A DNA stretch of 64,000 nt from Streptomyces sp. Je 1-369 (GCF_026810505.1 NZ_CP101750.1:248001-312000), one strand, 5' to 3'. Positions 21,452-29,813 are shown, numbered from the stretch's first letter. Program-made: numbers and translations. Notes: generated by a model not told the origin, from the sequence alone.

Positions 21452-22246
21452 TCAGCAAAGAGCGGCACCCGGCCGGTCCGTCAGCTCCCCGGCCCTGCTA
21501 CGGCTACGGAACAGCATCACCAGGTCGGCCGGAGCGAAGCCCTGCCCGCCCAGCATGAACTGTGCCGTCGCGCGCAGGCCGAACGACGCCCGCACAACGG
21601 TGCCCTTGGGTTTCCGCACCAGCATGAACAGCCGTTGAGGACCGCTGATCTCCCGCTGTTCGGTACGGACGAACTGCCACGCAGGTCGCGTGCCCCGCAG
21701 GTCGAACGCCTCCACACGGCTGCTGTACGTGACCCGCTCCTCGGACCGCTCACACGAGGGCAACGTCAGCGTCGCTTCCACCGGCTCGAAACCGAACGTC
21801 AGATCCGCCCCCCACCCCTGCGAAGTGACAGTGACCGTTCGAGCCTCCTCCAGGAGCATGGGGAACAGGTCATAGGCAATCGCTTGCGAAACGGCTGCTT
21901 CTGGATCGCCGCCCTCCGCACCTGTGGCCAGCTCAGCGGTGAACCGCGCATGAGCGAACCGGCAGCCGACCGCGGCTTGGAACGAACATGTGAGCTGCAC
22001 TTGGTAAAACTCGTACGCGTCGAACTGATGCCTGATCTCAGCCGACACCCCATCATGAGGTTCCAGCCGAGTGACGACCGGCTCCCCGATCGAGACATAG
22101 CTGGGCTCGCGAAACGGCAACGCGACCTCCCCCTGGCCGCCCCGGCCGGCACCGGGCCCCAACTGCTCCTCAATCAACATGAGATCGACTTCGGAGATCC
22201 GCCCCTCCGCCACGAACAGCGACCCATCAGCGTTCATAGTCGCCAT
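21452..22246 (-). CDS. Hypothetical beta-rich protein convergent with the CHAT gene
   Basis: 264 residues from the ATG at 22246 (22237 also possible). An upstream extension of the frame crosses the CRISPR remnant and is not real. The protein alternates short hydrophobic strands with charged turns throughout (VTVTSQGWGADLTFGFEPVE, YEFYQVQLTCSFQAAVG) and has one helix around AVSQAIAYDLFPMLLEEAR. There is no signal peptide. Its stop lies 9 bp from the CHAT stop. No family recognised. The tight convergent packing suggests it may belong to the same cargo, but this is inference. Confidence 0.7.
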   Translation of the reverse strand: MATMNADGSLFVAEGRISEVDLMLIEEQLGPGAGRGGQGEVALPFREPSYVSIGEPVVTRLEPHDGVSAEIRHQFDAYEFYQVQLTCSFQAAVGCRFAHARFTAELATGAEGGDPEAAVSQAIAYDLFPMLLEEARTVTVTSQGWGADLTFGFEPVEATLTLPSCERSEERVTYSSRVEAFDLRGTRPAWQFVRTEQREISGPQRLFMLVRKPKGTVVRASFGLRATAQFMLGGQGFAPADLVMLFRSRSRAGELTDRPGAALC

Positions 22247-22430
22247 TCTGCAGGTAATCCTGTGCCCCAGGGAGCGTTTCTCATCGCTGGCAAGCGGATG
22301 GCCAGCGGCCCCCACGAAGGCGGCGTACAGTCCGGCGCCCTCGCTGCCCAGCACATCACCTTCGAAATGGCCGAGGGCCAAGGCACCCGCCTCCACCGAA
22401 CAGCCTGCCGGGGCTGACACCGTCCGTGAA

Positions 22431-22577
22431 GTCGGCTCCGCGCCTGCGGGGATGGTCCCGCTACTGGACACACGGGTTCCACGGCAGCAGACTGCTCCCC
22501 GCGCACGCGTGGCCCCATCGACGCGTTCAGCGCCCACTGACTTGTGGTCTGCTCCCCGCACACGCGGGGATCGCCCC
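22431..22577 (+). CRISPR. Degenerate type I-E-like CRISPR remnant (3 repeats, 2 spacers)
   Basis: Three 29-nt units match the actinobacterial type I-E repeat consensus (GTGCTCCCCGCGCACGCGG...GATGGTCCC) with decay: 22431-22459 (strong in its 3' half), 22492-22520 (strong in its 5' half), and 22549-22577 (best, containing CTGCTCCCCGCACACGCGG). Spacer 1 (22460-22491) is exactly 32 nt, the normal I-E length; spacer 2 (22521-22548) is 28 nt. No cas gene lies within the window. The repeats have drifted from each other, so this looks like the dead end of an old array or a displaced fragment. Confidence 0.7.
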
Positions 22578-22739
22578 GACCTGGGGTTCGTCGCGTCGGG
22601 CCCGCTCGGCCGGTGGCGCTCTCGTACGCGGCTCTGACGCTGTCGGGAATCTTGGCTGGCAGGGCGAATTACCCGCATCAGGTGGGGTGTTGGCGGGACC
22701 GTTGGAGGAGCGGGGTGGCTCGGCTCTTGGGTGGTCCAG

Positions 22740-22857
22740 ATGGCGATGCGGGTGAAGACCGGCGCGGTGATCCCGGCCGTGACGGTGCGGGCGGCGCGGG
22801 CGAGTAATCCGAAGGGGACGGTCGCGATGTGGGTGCGGGACCGGCTGGACGGGCTCC
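22740..22857 (+). pseudogene. IS1182-type transposase N-terminal fragment
   Basis: An ATG at 22740 opens a short frame (TVRAARASNPKGTVAMWVRD, then RLDGL) matching the N-terminus of IS1182-family transposases, which usually continue into a Trp/Tyr-rich catalytic domain. Similarity stops at about 22857, where recombinase sequence begins in another frame. Fragment only. Confidence 0.5.
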
Positions 22858-23221
22858 CCAGTGCCAGAACCACTCGCGAATCTGCTACATCGTTGGATCA
22901 GCAGCCGGGACAACCTGAACACCGCGACCAACCACGCCTCCCGGTGGCTGTTCCCCGGCCGCCGGGCCGCACAACCGATGCACCCCGACGCTATTGCCGC
23001 ACTCATCAACGACATCGGCATCCCCACCACGGCTGGCCGCACAGCCCGCGATCCGGCAACACGTTCTGGAAATGCCCGCGCCGGTCGTCGCTGAGGCTCT
23101 CGGCTATCACCGGGTCACCACAGCCAAGCTCGCGTCCGAGGCCGGAGGCAACTGGAGCCGATACGCCGCCGGAGATCACTGGCGGTCACCACCCGGCTGG
23201 ACCCCACAGAGCAATGCCTGA
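22858..23221 (+). pseudogene. Tyrosine recombinase C-terminal remnant with frameshift
   Basis: Two frames join to make the C-terminus of a transposon-type tyrosine recombinase. The first part (PLANLLHRWISSRDNLNTAT, then ASRWLFPGRRAAQPM) is read in the frame of 22861 and the second (AIRQHVLEMPAPVVAEALGY, then GNWSRYAAGDH) in the next frame, with the shift at about 23045. The characteristic R-(A)-x-x-x-H catalytic block and the Tyr region are only partly left and the N-terminal half is missing, so the product is dead. Confidence 0.6.
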
Positions 23222-23246
23222 ATCTGCGGTCGGCCGATTGAACCTG

Positions 23247-23603
23247 CTACTCCGCAGGAAGAGGACTCAACGGGATCTGGGACAACGCCCAGCGCGTGAG
23301 CGTGAGCAGAGCCTCGCCGACGATGCCCTCAAGCCGGTCGAAATCCTCGGGCAGCACGTCGAGCAGGAAGTGCTCGACCTCCAGGTCGGCCCGCTTGATC
23401 AGGACGAGGCAGCGATAACAGGGCTTGGGAGGACGCTCTAGAAGGATCGCGCGCAGAGACCCCGTCGCATCGTCGGCCAGGTACTGATCAAGCCATCCAG
23501 GCTCGCGCCCCCTGCCGAGGTTGAGGCGCTCGCTCTTCGAACTCAGCTCTACGAGGACCTGCTTGTTCACACGCTTGATCTCTTTGGGGACGTTCAGCGG
23601 CAT
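23247..23603 (-). CDS. Hypothetical protein (118 aa)
   Basis: An ATG-initiated frame with coding-type composition encodes a small soluble, charged protein. An N-terminal basic strand (KRVNKQVLVELSSKSERLNL) and a central Cys pair (PCYRCLVLIKRADLEVEHFL) are followed by a helical C-terminus. It lies alone among transposase debris and no family is recognised. It could be an orphan passenger gene of one of the surrounding elements. Confidence 0.5.
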   Translation of the reverse strand: MPLNVPKEIKRVNKQVLVELSSKSERLNLGRGREPGWLDQYLADDATGSLRAILLERPPKPCYRCLVLIKRADLEVEHFLLDVLPEDFDRLEGIVGEALLTLTRWALSQIPLSPLPAE

Positions 23604-23656
23604 GAAGGCAGGTTATCCACCAACGGCCAGAACGCGAGGGGCTGCCAGCACAGACC

Positions 23657-23775
23657 ATGACCTGCGGCACCTCAAGACCTGGCGAACCATCACAAAGCTC
23701 CGCAGCAACCCCGCGCGCGCCACTGACCTCCTGCGGGCCCTGCTCGTCCTCACGAACCTCGAGGTCAGCCGCTGA
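23657..23775 (+). pseudogene. IS5-like (DDE) transposase C-terminal fragment
   Basis: The frame reads DLRHLKTWRTITKLRSNPAR and then ATDLLRALLVLTNLEVSR before a stop. This matches the typical end of DDE-superfamily transposases of Streptomyces (HLKxWRxxTKLR...LLRALLVLTNLEV). Everything upstream is missing. Confidence 0.55.
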
Positions 23776-23859
23776 CAGACGATCAAGAGGGAAGACCGCA
23801 GCCCACGCCCTCGGTGAGCACGACACTCGACGATCACACCACCCACCTCACCTGCAACT

Positions 23860-24570
23860 TCAAGTTGGCGGAGGTTCTTTCAACGCCTGAAGACGTGGAA
23901 GACCTCCAGCGACCCGGACTACGCGGCCAAGAAGGCCCGCGTCGAGCACCTCTATGCGATCGCCGACGGAGAGGTCATACCCGAAGAAGGCGAGCCTGAA
24001 GTCGTCTTCTGCATGGACGAATTCGGCCCGCTCAATCTGATGCCGCACCCGGGCCGGCAGTGGGCCGAACGCGGAGGCAAACACAAGGACCCCGACCGTG
24101 AACCCCGCCGACGGCGCCGGGCAACCTACAACCGCTACGGCGGAGTGCGCCATCTGTTCGCCGCCCTGGACCTGGCCAAGGACAAGCTGTACGGCCACAT
24201 CAAACCGGTCAAAAAGCGGACGCAGTTCCTGGAGTTCTGCCGCTACCTGCGCAGCTTCTACCATCCGACCGTGCGGATCGCGATCGTAAGCGACAACTTC
24301 TCCCCGCACCTGACCACAAAGAAGTGCCAGCGCGTCGGCACCTGGGCAGCGGCGAACAACGTCGAGATGGCCTACACCCCGACCAACAGCTCCTGGCTCA
24401 ACCGCATCGAAGCCCAGTTCACAGCCCTACGCTACTTCACCCTCGATGGCACCGACCGCGCCGACCACAAGGAACAGGGCAGCATGATCCGCCGCTACAT
24501 CATCTGGCGAAACCGCCACGCCAACGACCAGCGCCTACGCGCCGTCGTCGACAGGGCAAACGTTGCCTGA
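23860..24570 (+). pseudogene. IS630-family transposase, N-terminally truncated
   Basis: From about 23875 the frame reads through YAAKKARVEHLYAIADGE into the three catalytic blocks of IS630: VVFCMDEFGPLN (first Asp), VSDNFSPH (second Asp) and TPTNSSWLNRIEAQF (Glu), ending at 24570. All three DDE residues remain, but the N-terminal helix-turn-helix domain is gone. The truncation point follows a 15-nt string (23860-23874) that recurs at 29650-29664 beside another truncated gene, so it may be an element end. Confidence 0.75.
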
Positions 24571-24683
24571 TCCGGCACTAGCCGACGAGGGGGACGGAAA
24601 GCGTCACGTCCGCACTCTTCAACTGCGCTCCCCAGAGCAGGATCCACCTCAGCGGGCACCCCCACAGACCCGGCCGGGCGCGC

Positions 24684-25604
24684 TCAGAACACGCGGTCGC
24701 GGCGGATGTGGTGCGGGATGAGGTCGAGGAAGGCGTGCAGCGCCCGGGTCGGCGGACGCGTCGCCGAGGCGACCACGCTGAGCGTCCAGGACAGACGTGC
24801 GTCTGCGAGGGGGACGGAACGTACCGCGTCCCCGGCCGCCGTCGCGAAGTCCGGGGGCAGCAGTGCGACGCCCAGACCGTGCGCCACGTACTCCGCGATC
24901 GTGGTGATGTCCGATACCTCGATCAGGACGCGCCGGGACAGCTCCGCCCTCGTGAAGGCGTCGTCCACGATCTGGCGCTGCCCGAACCCTATGGGCATGT
25001 CGACGAAGGGTTCCCCGGCTACGTCCCTCAGCCGCACGCTCTCGCGGAGAGCCAGTGGGTGACCGGCGCGAACCAGCAACTGGACCTGGTACCTCTTGAC
25101 GGCCCGCACCCTGATGTGCGCGTCCGTGATGTCGGCTCCCACGAAGGCCACGTCGACGTGGCCTTCCTTCATTTTTTCGATCAGCCCGGAGGTCCCCCGC
25201 TGGGAGGTCTCGGTACGCAGCCGGACCTCCGGATGGCGCCGATGGAAGTCGCCCGCCAGTGCGGGCACGTCGATAACGGTCAGTCCGCTGAGAACGCCCA
25301 CGGTGAGGCTGCCGCGCAGCCCCGTGGAGAGTGGCTCCACCGCGGCTCTGGCCCGGTCGAGGGCCTCGATCGCGCTACGCGCCTCGGGCAGGAACGCCGA
25401 ACCGGCCTCCGTCAGACTGACCGACCGGGTGGAGCGGATGAGCAGTTCGGCCCTCAGCTCCTGCTCCAGGGCCTTGATGCCGGCCGAGAGCGTGGATTGT
25501 GTGACGTGCAGTTGCTGGGCCGCCCGGGTGAAGTTCAGTTCCTCGGCGACCGTGATGAAGTACTCCAGTTTTTTCTGGTCCACCGATCCCTCATTCATCG
25601 CCAT
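24684..25604 (-). CDS. LysR-family transcriptional regulator
   Basis: About 306 residues. The N-terminal winged helix-turn-helix has the LysR signature (LEYFITVAEELNFTRAAQQL, then HVTQSTLSAGIKALEQELRA) followed by the substrate-binding domain (TVGVLSGLTVIDVPALAG and later GLGVALLPPDFA). ATG 25604 gives the family length, but a GTG a few codons in is also possible because GAGGGA precedes it. It is divergent from the NAD-dependent reductase gene; the 141-bp gap contains two identical 15-bp repeats 22 bp apart, a likely binding region. It probably controls the downstream reductase/DMT/amidohydrolase genes. Confidence 0.9.
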   Translation of the reverse strand: MAMNEGSVDQKKLEYFITVAEELNFTRAAQQLHVTQSTLSAGIKALEQELRAELLIRSTRSVSLTEAGSAFLPEARSAIEALDRARAAVEPLSTGLRGSLTVGVLSGLTVIDVPALAGDFHRRHPEVRLRTETSQRGTSGLIEKMKEGHVDVAFVGADITDAHIRVRAVKRYQVQLLVRAGHPLALRESVRLRDVAGEPFVDMPIGFGQRQIVDDAFTRAELSRRVLIEVSDITTIAEYVAHGLGVALLPPDFATAAGDAVRSVPLADARLSWTLSVVASATRPPTRALHAFLDLIPHHIRRDRVF

Positions 25605-25689
25605 TCCCGATTTGATGTTCGGAAACATTCGTTGGACACGATAGCCAGTCGGGGTGACCGTTGTCGTGCGGGCCACCACCCCGTCCAGG

Positions 25690-25726
25690 AAAACGTCAGT
25701 GACAACAGTGCAAAACGTCAGTGACA
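25690..25726 (+). promoter_or_regulatory. Paired 15-bp direct repeats in the LysR divergent promoter
   Basis: AAAACGTCAGTGACA occurs at 25690-25704 and again at 25712-25726, a 22-bp period or about two helical turns, ending 20 nt before the start of the reductase gene. Same-face tandem sites suit cooperative binding of a LysR-type or other dimeric regulator; the position overlapping the expected -10/leader would favour repression. Confidence 0.6.
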
Positions 25727-25745
25727 TCAGCGAAAGAGGATGACC

Positions 25746-26624
25746 ATGCGTGTCCTGCTCACCGGCGGCACCGGCTACATCGGAGCCTCGGTGCTCGACC
25801 GGCTCATCTCCGGCGGCCACCAGGTGACCGCCGTGGTCCGCTCCGCAGAGAAGACCGAACTGGTGCGGGCCAAGGGCGCGGTGCCAGCGATTGCCGACCT
25901 GTCCGACGGTGAGGCCCTCCGGGGGCTCGCGGCCGCGAGCGACGGCGTGATCCACGTGGCGTCACCGGGTGACGAGAGCAGTGCGACCGTCGACAAGGTG
26001 GCTGTCACCAGCTTCCTGCACGCGCTGCGGGACACGGACCGGCCCTTTGTGTACACCACCGGCGTCTGGCTGCATGGCAGCGGTTCCGCGATCACCGAGT
26101 CGACCGCCATGAACGCCCCGCGCCTGACCGCCTGGCGGGTGCCGCTTGCCGAGCGGGTACGCGACGCGCAGGGCGTCAGGACCTCGGTCATCGCACCGGC
26201 GGTGGTGTACGGGCACGGCGGCGGCCTGCTGAACCTCGTGGCCGCCGGCCCGCGCACCGCGGGGGACGCCCCGGCCCTCACCATGGTCGGGCCCGGTGAC
26301 CAGCACTGGAGCACCGTGCACGTGGACGACCTGGCCGAGCTGTACGTGCTCGCGCTGGAGAAGGCCCCGGCCGGTTCGTACTTCTTCGGAGCCGGCGGTG
26401 TGAACCCGACCGTACGGGAGATCACCGAAGCGGTGAGCCGCTCCGTCGGTCTGGCCGGACGGGTCGAGCCCGAGCCCGTCGTGCAGACACTCGACCGGCT
26501 CGGCCTGCTCGGCGAGGCCCTCCTGCTCGACCAGCAGGCCTCGGGCGACATCGCCCGGCGCGTGCTCGGCTGGTCGCCCGAGGGGCCGTCGATCCTCGAT
26601 GACATCGCGCGTACGGACTTCTGA
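25746..26624 (+). CDS. NAD(P)-dependent epimerase/dehydratase (extended SDR family)
   Basis: 292 residues. The Rossmann NAD(P)-binding motif TGGTGYIGASV starts at about residue 6. The protein then follows the atypical NmrA/epimerase pattern (VVRSAEKTELVRAKGAVPAI, then HVASPGDE). The canonical YxxxK dyad is not obvious. ATG 25746 is chosen because AAGAGG lies 6 nt upstream, whereas it touches the ATG at 25740. It is first in a LysR-controlled plus-strand group with a DMT exporter and an amidohydrolase. Confidence 0.86.
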   Translation: MRVLLTGGTGYIGASVLDRLISGGHQVTAVVRSAEKTELVRAKGAVPAIADLSDGEALRGLAAASDGVIHVASPGDESSATVDKVAVTSFLHALRDTDRPFVYTTGVWLHGSGSAITESTAMNAPRLTAWRVPLAERVRDAQGVRTSVIAPAVVYGHGGGLLNLVAAGPRTAGDAPALTMVGPGDQHWSTVHVDDLAELYVLALEKAPAGSYFFGAGGVNPTVREITEAVSRSVGLAGRVEPEPVVQTLDRLGLLGEALLLDQQASGDIARRVLGWSPEGPSILDDIARTDF

Positions 26625-26739
26625 GCGAGAACCGCGTCACCCCGGGCTTCGCGGCGGGTGGGGCCCGACGGCCACCCAGTGGCCGGACAACAAGGCCCTG
26701 TCCGGCCGCCCCCTTCCTGCCTTACTGAAGGGCTTCGAC

Positions 26740-27777
26740 ATGACCATACCCACCGCTCCGCCTGCGTCAGGCCGCCCTCCTGTCGGATCCGGTCCGCCAT
26801 CACCGGGGCACTCCCGCCCGTCAGCGTCCCGCGGCGGTTTCCTGGCCGTCGCGGCGGCCATCGCCGCCGGAATGGTGGTGCCGGTACAGTCCCGGCTCAA
26901 CGGCGAACTGAGCCGGCACCTCGGTGACGGTATCGCCGCGGCGGCGATCAGCTTCTCGGGTGGATTCGTCCTGCTGTCCTTCGTTGCGGTCTTCTCCTCC
27001 GGACTGCGTGGTGCGCTGCGCCGAATGGCCGGGGCCGCCAGGGACGGCCGGCTTCCCCGCCGATATCTGCTGGCTGGTGTACTGGGCGGCACGTTCGCGC
27101 TGGCCCAGTCCACTGCCGCGCTGATCACCGGCATCGCCGTGTTCACCGTGTCGGCCATCGCCGGTCAGACCCTTGCCGGTCTGATCGTGGACGCCCGGGG
27201 CATCGGCGGCGGCTTGAGACAACGCCCGGGCGCCGCCCGGCTCACGGGAGCGGCCGTCATCCTGGTGGCCGCAGTCGTGTCCGCGCTGCCCCGCTTCGCC
27301 GATACCCCGGCGCCCGCCACCGTCGTCCTGCCCGCCCTCGCCGCGATCGCCGCCGGCTTCATGCTCGGCGTGCAGCAGGCCCTGAACGGGGCGTCGACCG
27401 CCGCGTCGGGCTCGCCGCTCGCCGCGACCTGGCTCAACTTCTGCGTCGGAGCGGTGTTTCTCACCGCCGCCTGGGGCGTGAAGACACTCGTCCAGGGAAC
27501 GGCTGGGCACCCGCTGCCCACCAGCTGGTGGGTCTACCTCGGCGGACTGTGCGGCACGGTGTTCATCGGCGCCTCGGCTTTCCTCGTACGCCGGATCGGT
27601 GTCCTGCTGCTGAGCATGGCCGCGATCGCGGGACAGCTTGCCAGTTCGATTGCCCTGGACTTCCTGGCACCCTCCGGCGGCCAGTCCCCCTCTGTCCTCA
27701 CCCTTTTCGGCGCGTTGCTCACCTTCGTCGCTGTCTGGATCGCCTCCCGGCGCCCACGTGGCACCACCGGCAAGTGA
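26740..27777 (+). CDS. DMT-superfamily (YdcZ/DUF606-type) exporter
   Basis: About 345 residues with about 10 predicted transmembrane helices in two five-helix repeats. The first opens AAAIAAGMVVPVQSRLNGEL and the second LAAIAAGFMLGVQQALNGAS: the paired 'Q-x-x-x-NG' motif repeats in both halves, showing an internal duplication of the YdcZ unit. ATG 26740 is taken as the start because the frame upstream has no family similarity. It is likely to export a small metabolite and shares a unit with the epimerase and amidohydrolase genes. Confidence 0.85.
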   Translation: MTIPTAPPASGRPPVGSGPPSPGHSRPSASRGGFLAVAAAIAAGMVVPVQSRLNGELSRHLGDGIAAAAISFSGGFVLLSFVAVFSSGLRGALRRMAGAARDGRLPRRYLLAGVLGGTFALAQSTAALITGIAVFTVSAIAGQTLAGLIVDARGIGGGLRQRPGAARLTGAAVILVAAVVSALPRFADTPAPATVVLPALAAIAAGFMLGVQQALNGASTAASGSPLAATWLNFCVGAVFLTAAWGVKTLVQGTAGHPLPTSWWVYLGGLCGTVFIGASAFLVRRIGVLLLSMAAIAGQLASSIALDFLAPSGGQSPSVLTLFGALLTFVAVWIASRRPRGTTGK

Positions 27778-27875
27778 TCCACGTCCATGCCCGGACCGGG
27801 CGCGGACCTGACCCACCGTCTCTTTCTCAGCGGACAAGCAACACAGTGCTGCCCGCGGCACGGAAGGAATAACAG

Positions 27876-29246
27876 ATGTCCCACGACCAGCCACAGAACA
27901 AGGAACGCATCCTGATCAAGGGCGCGTACCTGATGACGCAGGACGACAAGCTCGGCAACTTCGTGGGCGACGTCCTCGTCGCCGACGGCAGGATCGTCGA
28001 AGTCGGCCGGGAGCTGTCCGACGACCGGGCCCGGGTCGTCGACGGCACGGGGAGCGCCGTGCTGCCCGGCTTCATCGACACCCACCGCCACAACTGGCAG
28101 GGCGCGCTGCGCAACCTGGGCCCCGCCTGGACCTATGAGGAGTACCGCAGCAACGTGCAGATCGGCCTCGGCCAGCACTTCGAACCCCGGGATGTCCACG
28201 TCGGTAACCTGGCCGCGGACCTGATGTCCCTCGACTCCGGGGTGACGACCGTGCGGGACGAGTCTCACATCAGCAACAGCCCCGAGCATTCGGACGCGGC
28301 AATCGCGGCGCACTGGGAGTCGGGCATCCGCGCCGTCTTCGACCACGGCTGGCCGTCGACGGAGGCCGAGCAGTGGCAGTTCGGCAGCAACCGCACACAC
28401 CCCGCCGACATCCGGCGCATCCGCAACGAGGTGCTGTCCGACGACTCGGCGCGGGTCACGCTGAACGCGATGCTCCGCGGACCGGAGCTGTCCACCCCCG
28501 ACGTCTCCACGCAGGACATCCGGCTCGCCCGGGAACTGGACCTGCGGATCAGCATGCACGTGGGCCTCGGTGAGTGGGGCGCGGAGCAGCAGGCTGTACG
28601 GCAGCTCAAGGAATCGGGGCTGCTCGCCTCGGACATGACGTTCATCCACCTGTGCACGTCGACCGATGACGAGCTGAGGATGCTGGCCGCGCACGGGGCC
28701 ACCGCGTCCGTGGCCGGCGCCCTGGAGGTCTTCATGCCGGGCCTCGGCCAGCCGGCTACCAACCGGCTGCTGGCCGCCGGTGTCCGCCCGAGCCTCAGCG
28801 TGGACACCGAGACGATCGTGAGCGGGGACATGTTCGGCGTCATGCGGGCAACGCTCGCTTACCAGCAGCTGATCCTCGCTGGCGCGGCCGGACCCATGGA
28901 CCGGAACCCCGACCTGCCGACCTTCGACGCCGCCGACCTGCTGTCCTTCGCGACCATCGAGGGCGCACGGGCCGCGGGCATCGACAACCGCACCGGCAGT
29001 CTGACCCCCGGCAAGGAGGCCGACCTGATCATGATCCGCCTCGACCACACCAACATGCTGCCCGCCACGGACGTCGCCGCCACGATCGTCGCGGGCGGCC
29101 ACGCCGGCAACGTCGACCTGGTCGTGGTGGCCGGTGACGTCCTGAAGGAGAATGGTGTGCTGAAGGCTGGGGACGCCGTCTTCGACGAGGCCACGGCCTC
29201 CCGTGACCGGCTGTTCCACGCCGCCGGCCTACCGCTCCCCGCCTGA
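27876..29246 (+). CDS. Amidohydrolase (cytosine deaminase/TRZ-ATZ-like family)
   Basis: 456 residues, good site GGAAGGAA before the ATG. The metal-dependent hydrolase fold is signalled by GFIDTHRHNWQGAL (metal HxH) at about residue 65, by ISMHVGLGEWG, by FIHLCTSTDDE and by the active-site Asp strand SLSVDTE. The end (GSLTPGKEADLIMIRLDHTN) is the usual beta-sandwich closing motif. Members deaminate or dechlorinate heterocyclic amines; the substrate is not readable. It closes the LysR-controlled group and is followed by a perfect long hairpin. Confidence 0.92.
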   Translation: MSHDQPQNKERILIKGAYLMTQDDKLGNFVGDVLVADGRIVEVGRELSDDRARVVDGTGSAVLPGFIDTHRHNWQGALRNLGPAWTYEEYRSNVQIGLGQHFEPRDVHVGNLAADLMSLDSGVTTVRDESHISNSPEHSDAAIAAHWESGIRAVFDHGWPSTEAEQWQFGSNRTHPADIRRIRNEVLSDDSARVTLNAMLRGPELSTPDVSTQDIRLARELDLRISMHVGLGEWGAEQQAVRQLKESGLLASDMTFIHLCTSTDDELRMLAAHGATASVAGALEVFMPGLGQPATNRLLAAGVRPSLSVDTETIVSGDMFGVMRATLAYQQLILAGAAGPMDRNPDLPTFDAADLLSFATIEGARAAGIDNRTGSLTPGKEADLIMIRLDHTNMLPATDVAATIVAGGHAGNVDLVVVAGDVLKENGVLKAGDAVFDEATASRDRLFHAAGLPLPA

Positions 29247-29328
29247 GCCGACCGGCCGGCCGGCCACGTTACCGCTCACCGACGGCGCGTGCCGTACTCG
29301 GTACAGACTCTCGTTCAGATGCCGGGAG

Positions 29329-29394
29329 TCAGGCGCACCCGCGCTTCCCCCATCCGGTGCTGTCACCGGATGGGGGAAGCGCGGGTGCGCCTGA
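29329..29394. terminator. Perfect 31-bp hairpin after the amidohydrolase gene
   Basis: The left arm (29329-29359) and right arm (29364-29394) are exact reverse complements over 31 bp with a 4-nt loop (CTGT). It begins 82 nt after the stop. There is no U-tract, which is normal for Streptomyces terminators, but the arms are unusually long and perfect, so a mobile hairpin element is an alternative. Confidence 0.7.
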
Positions 29395-29639
29395 GGTGGG
29401 TGCGTAGCGGCGGCTCACGCAGGCTTTGGCAGGCATTCCCCGGAGCGGTCGCGTCCGACGCTTTCGCCGCAAAAACGACTCAGGCATCCGTCCAGCCTGC
29501 CCGATCACTACCGTCAACGCTCAATAACCTGGCCTGACGCTTGATCCGCTCCCGGGACAATTCGTCAGACGATCTACTCCGCAGACAGCCGTCGACGACC
29601 AGCGTGAGCCTCCCGCGATCCGGTCACACCAGCCCTTTG

Positions 29640-29813
29640 ACTTGCGGCGTCAAGTTGGCGGAGGCTCACCTCTCAGAGCTGGTTGACGAGCCGGTCGAGA
29701 CCCCGGATCAGCTTGTCGATGAAGGCGAGCTGATCACGGTGAAGGTCGCCGAGGTCGACCTCCAGCGTCACCGGGTGCGGCTGGGCGTCGCTGGCGGAGC
29801 AGACAGAACCTAG
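29640..29813 (+). pseudogene. Fragment of an S1 RNA-binding domain (ribosomal protein S1-like)
   Basis: The frame AHLSELVDEPVETPDQLVDE then GELITVKVAEVDLQRHRVRL matches the second half of an S1 domain (HxSEL...GxxxxVKVxxVDxxRxRxxLS). Only about 50 residues remain with no start. It ends in a stop at 29811-29813 that overlaps the stop of the TniQ fragment on the other strand, so two remnants meet tail to tail. Confidence 0.5.

Noticed and set aside
22247..22873. N-terminal extension of the beta-rich protein through the CRISPR remnant
   Set aside because: Extension is Arg/Pro/Thr low complexity and covers the CRISPR repeats; the true start is near 22246.
27534..29219. 561-codon minus-strand open frame opposite the amidohydrolase
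   Set aside because: Shadow frame; the plus-strand amidohydrolase has all metal-binding motifs.
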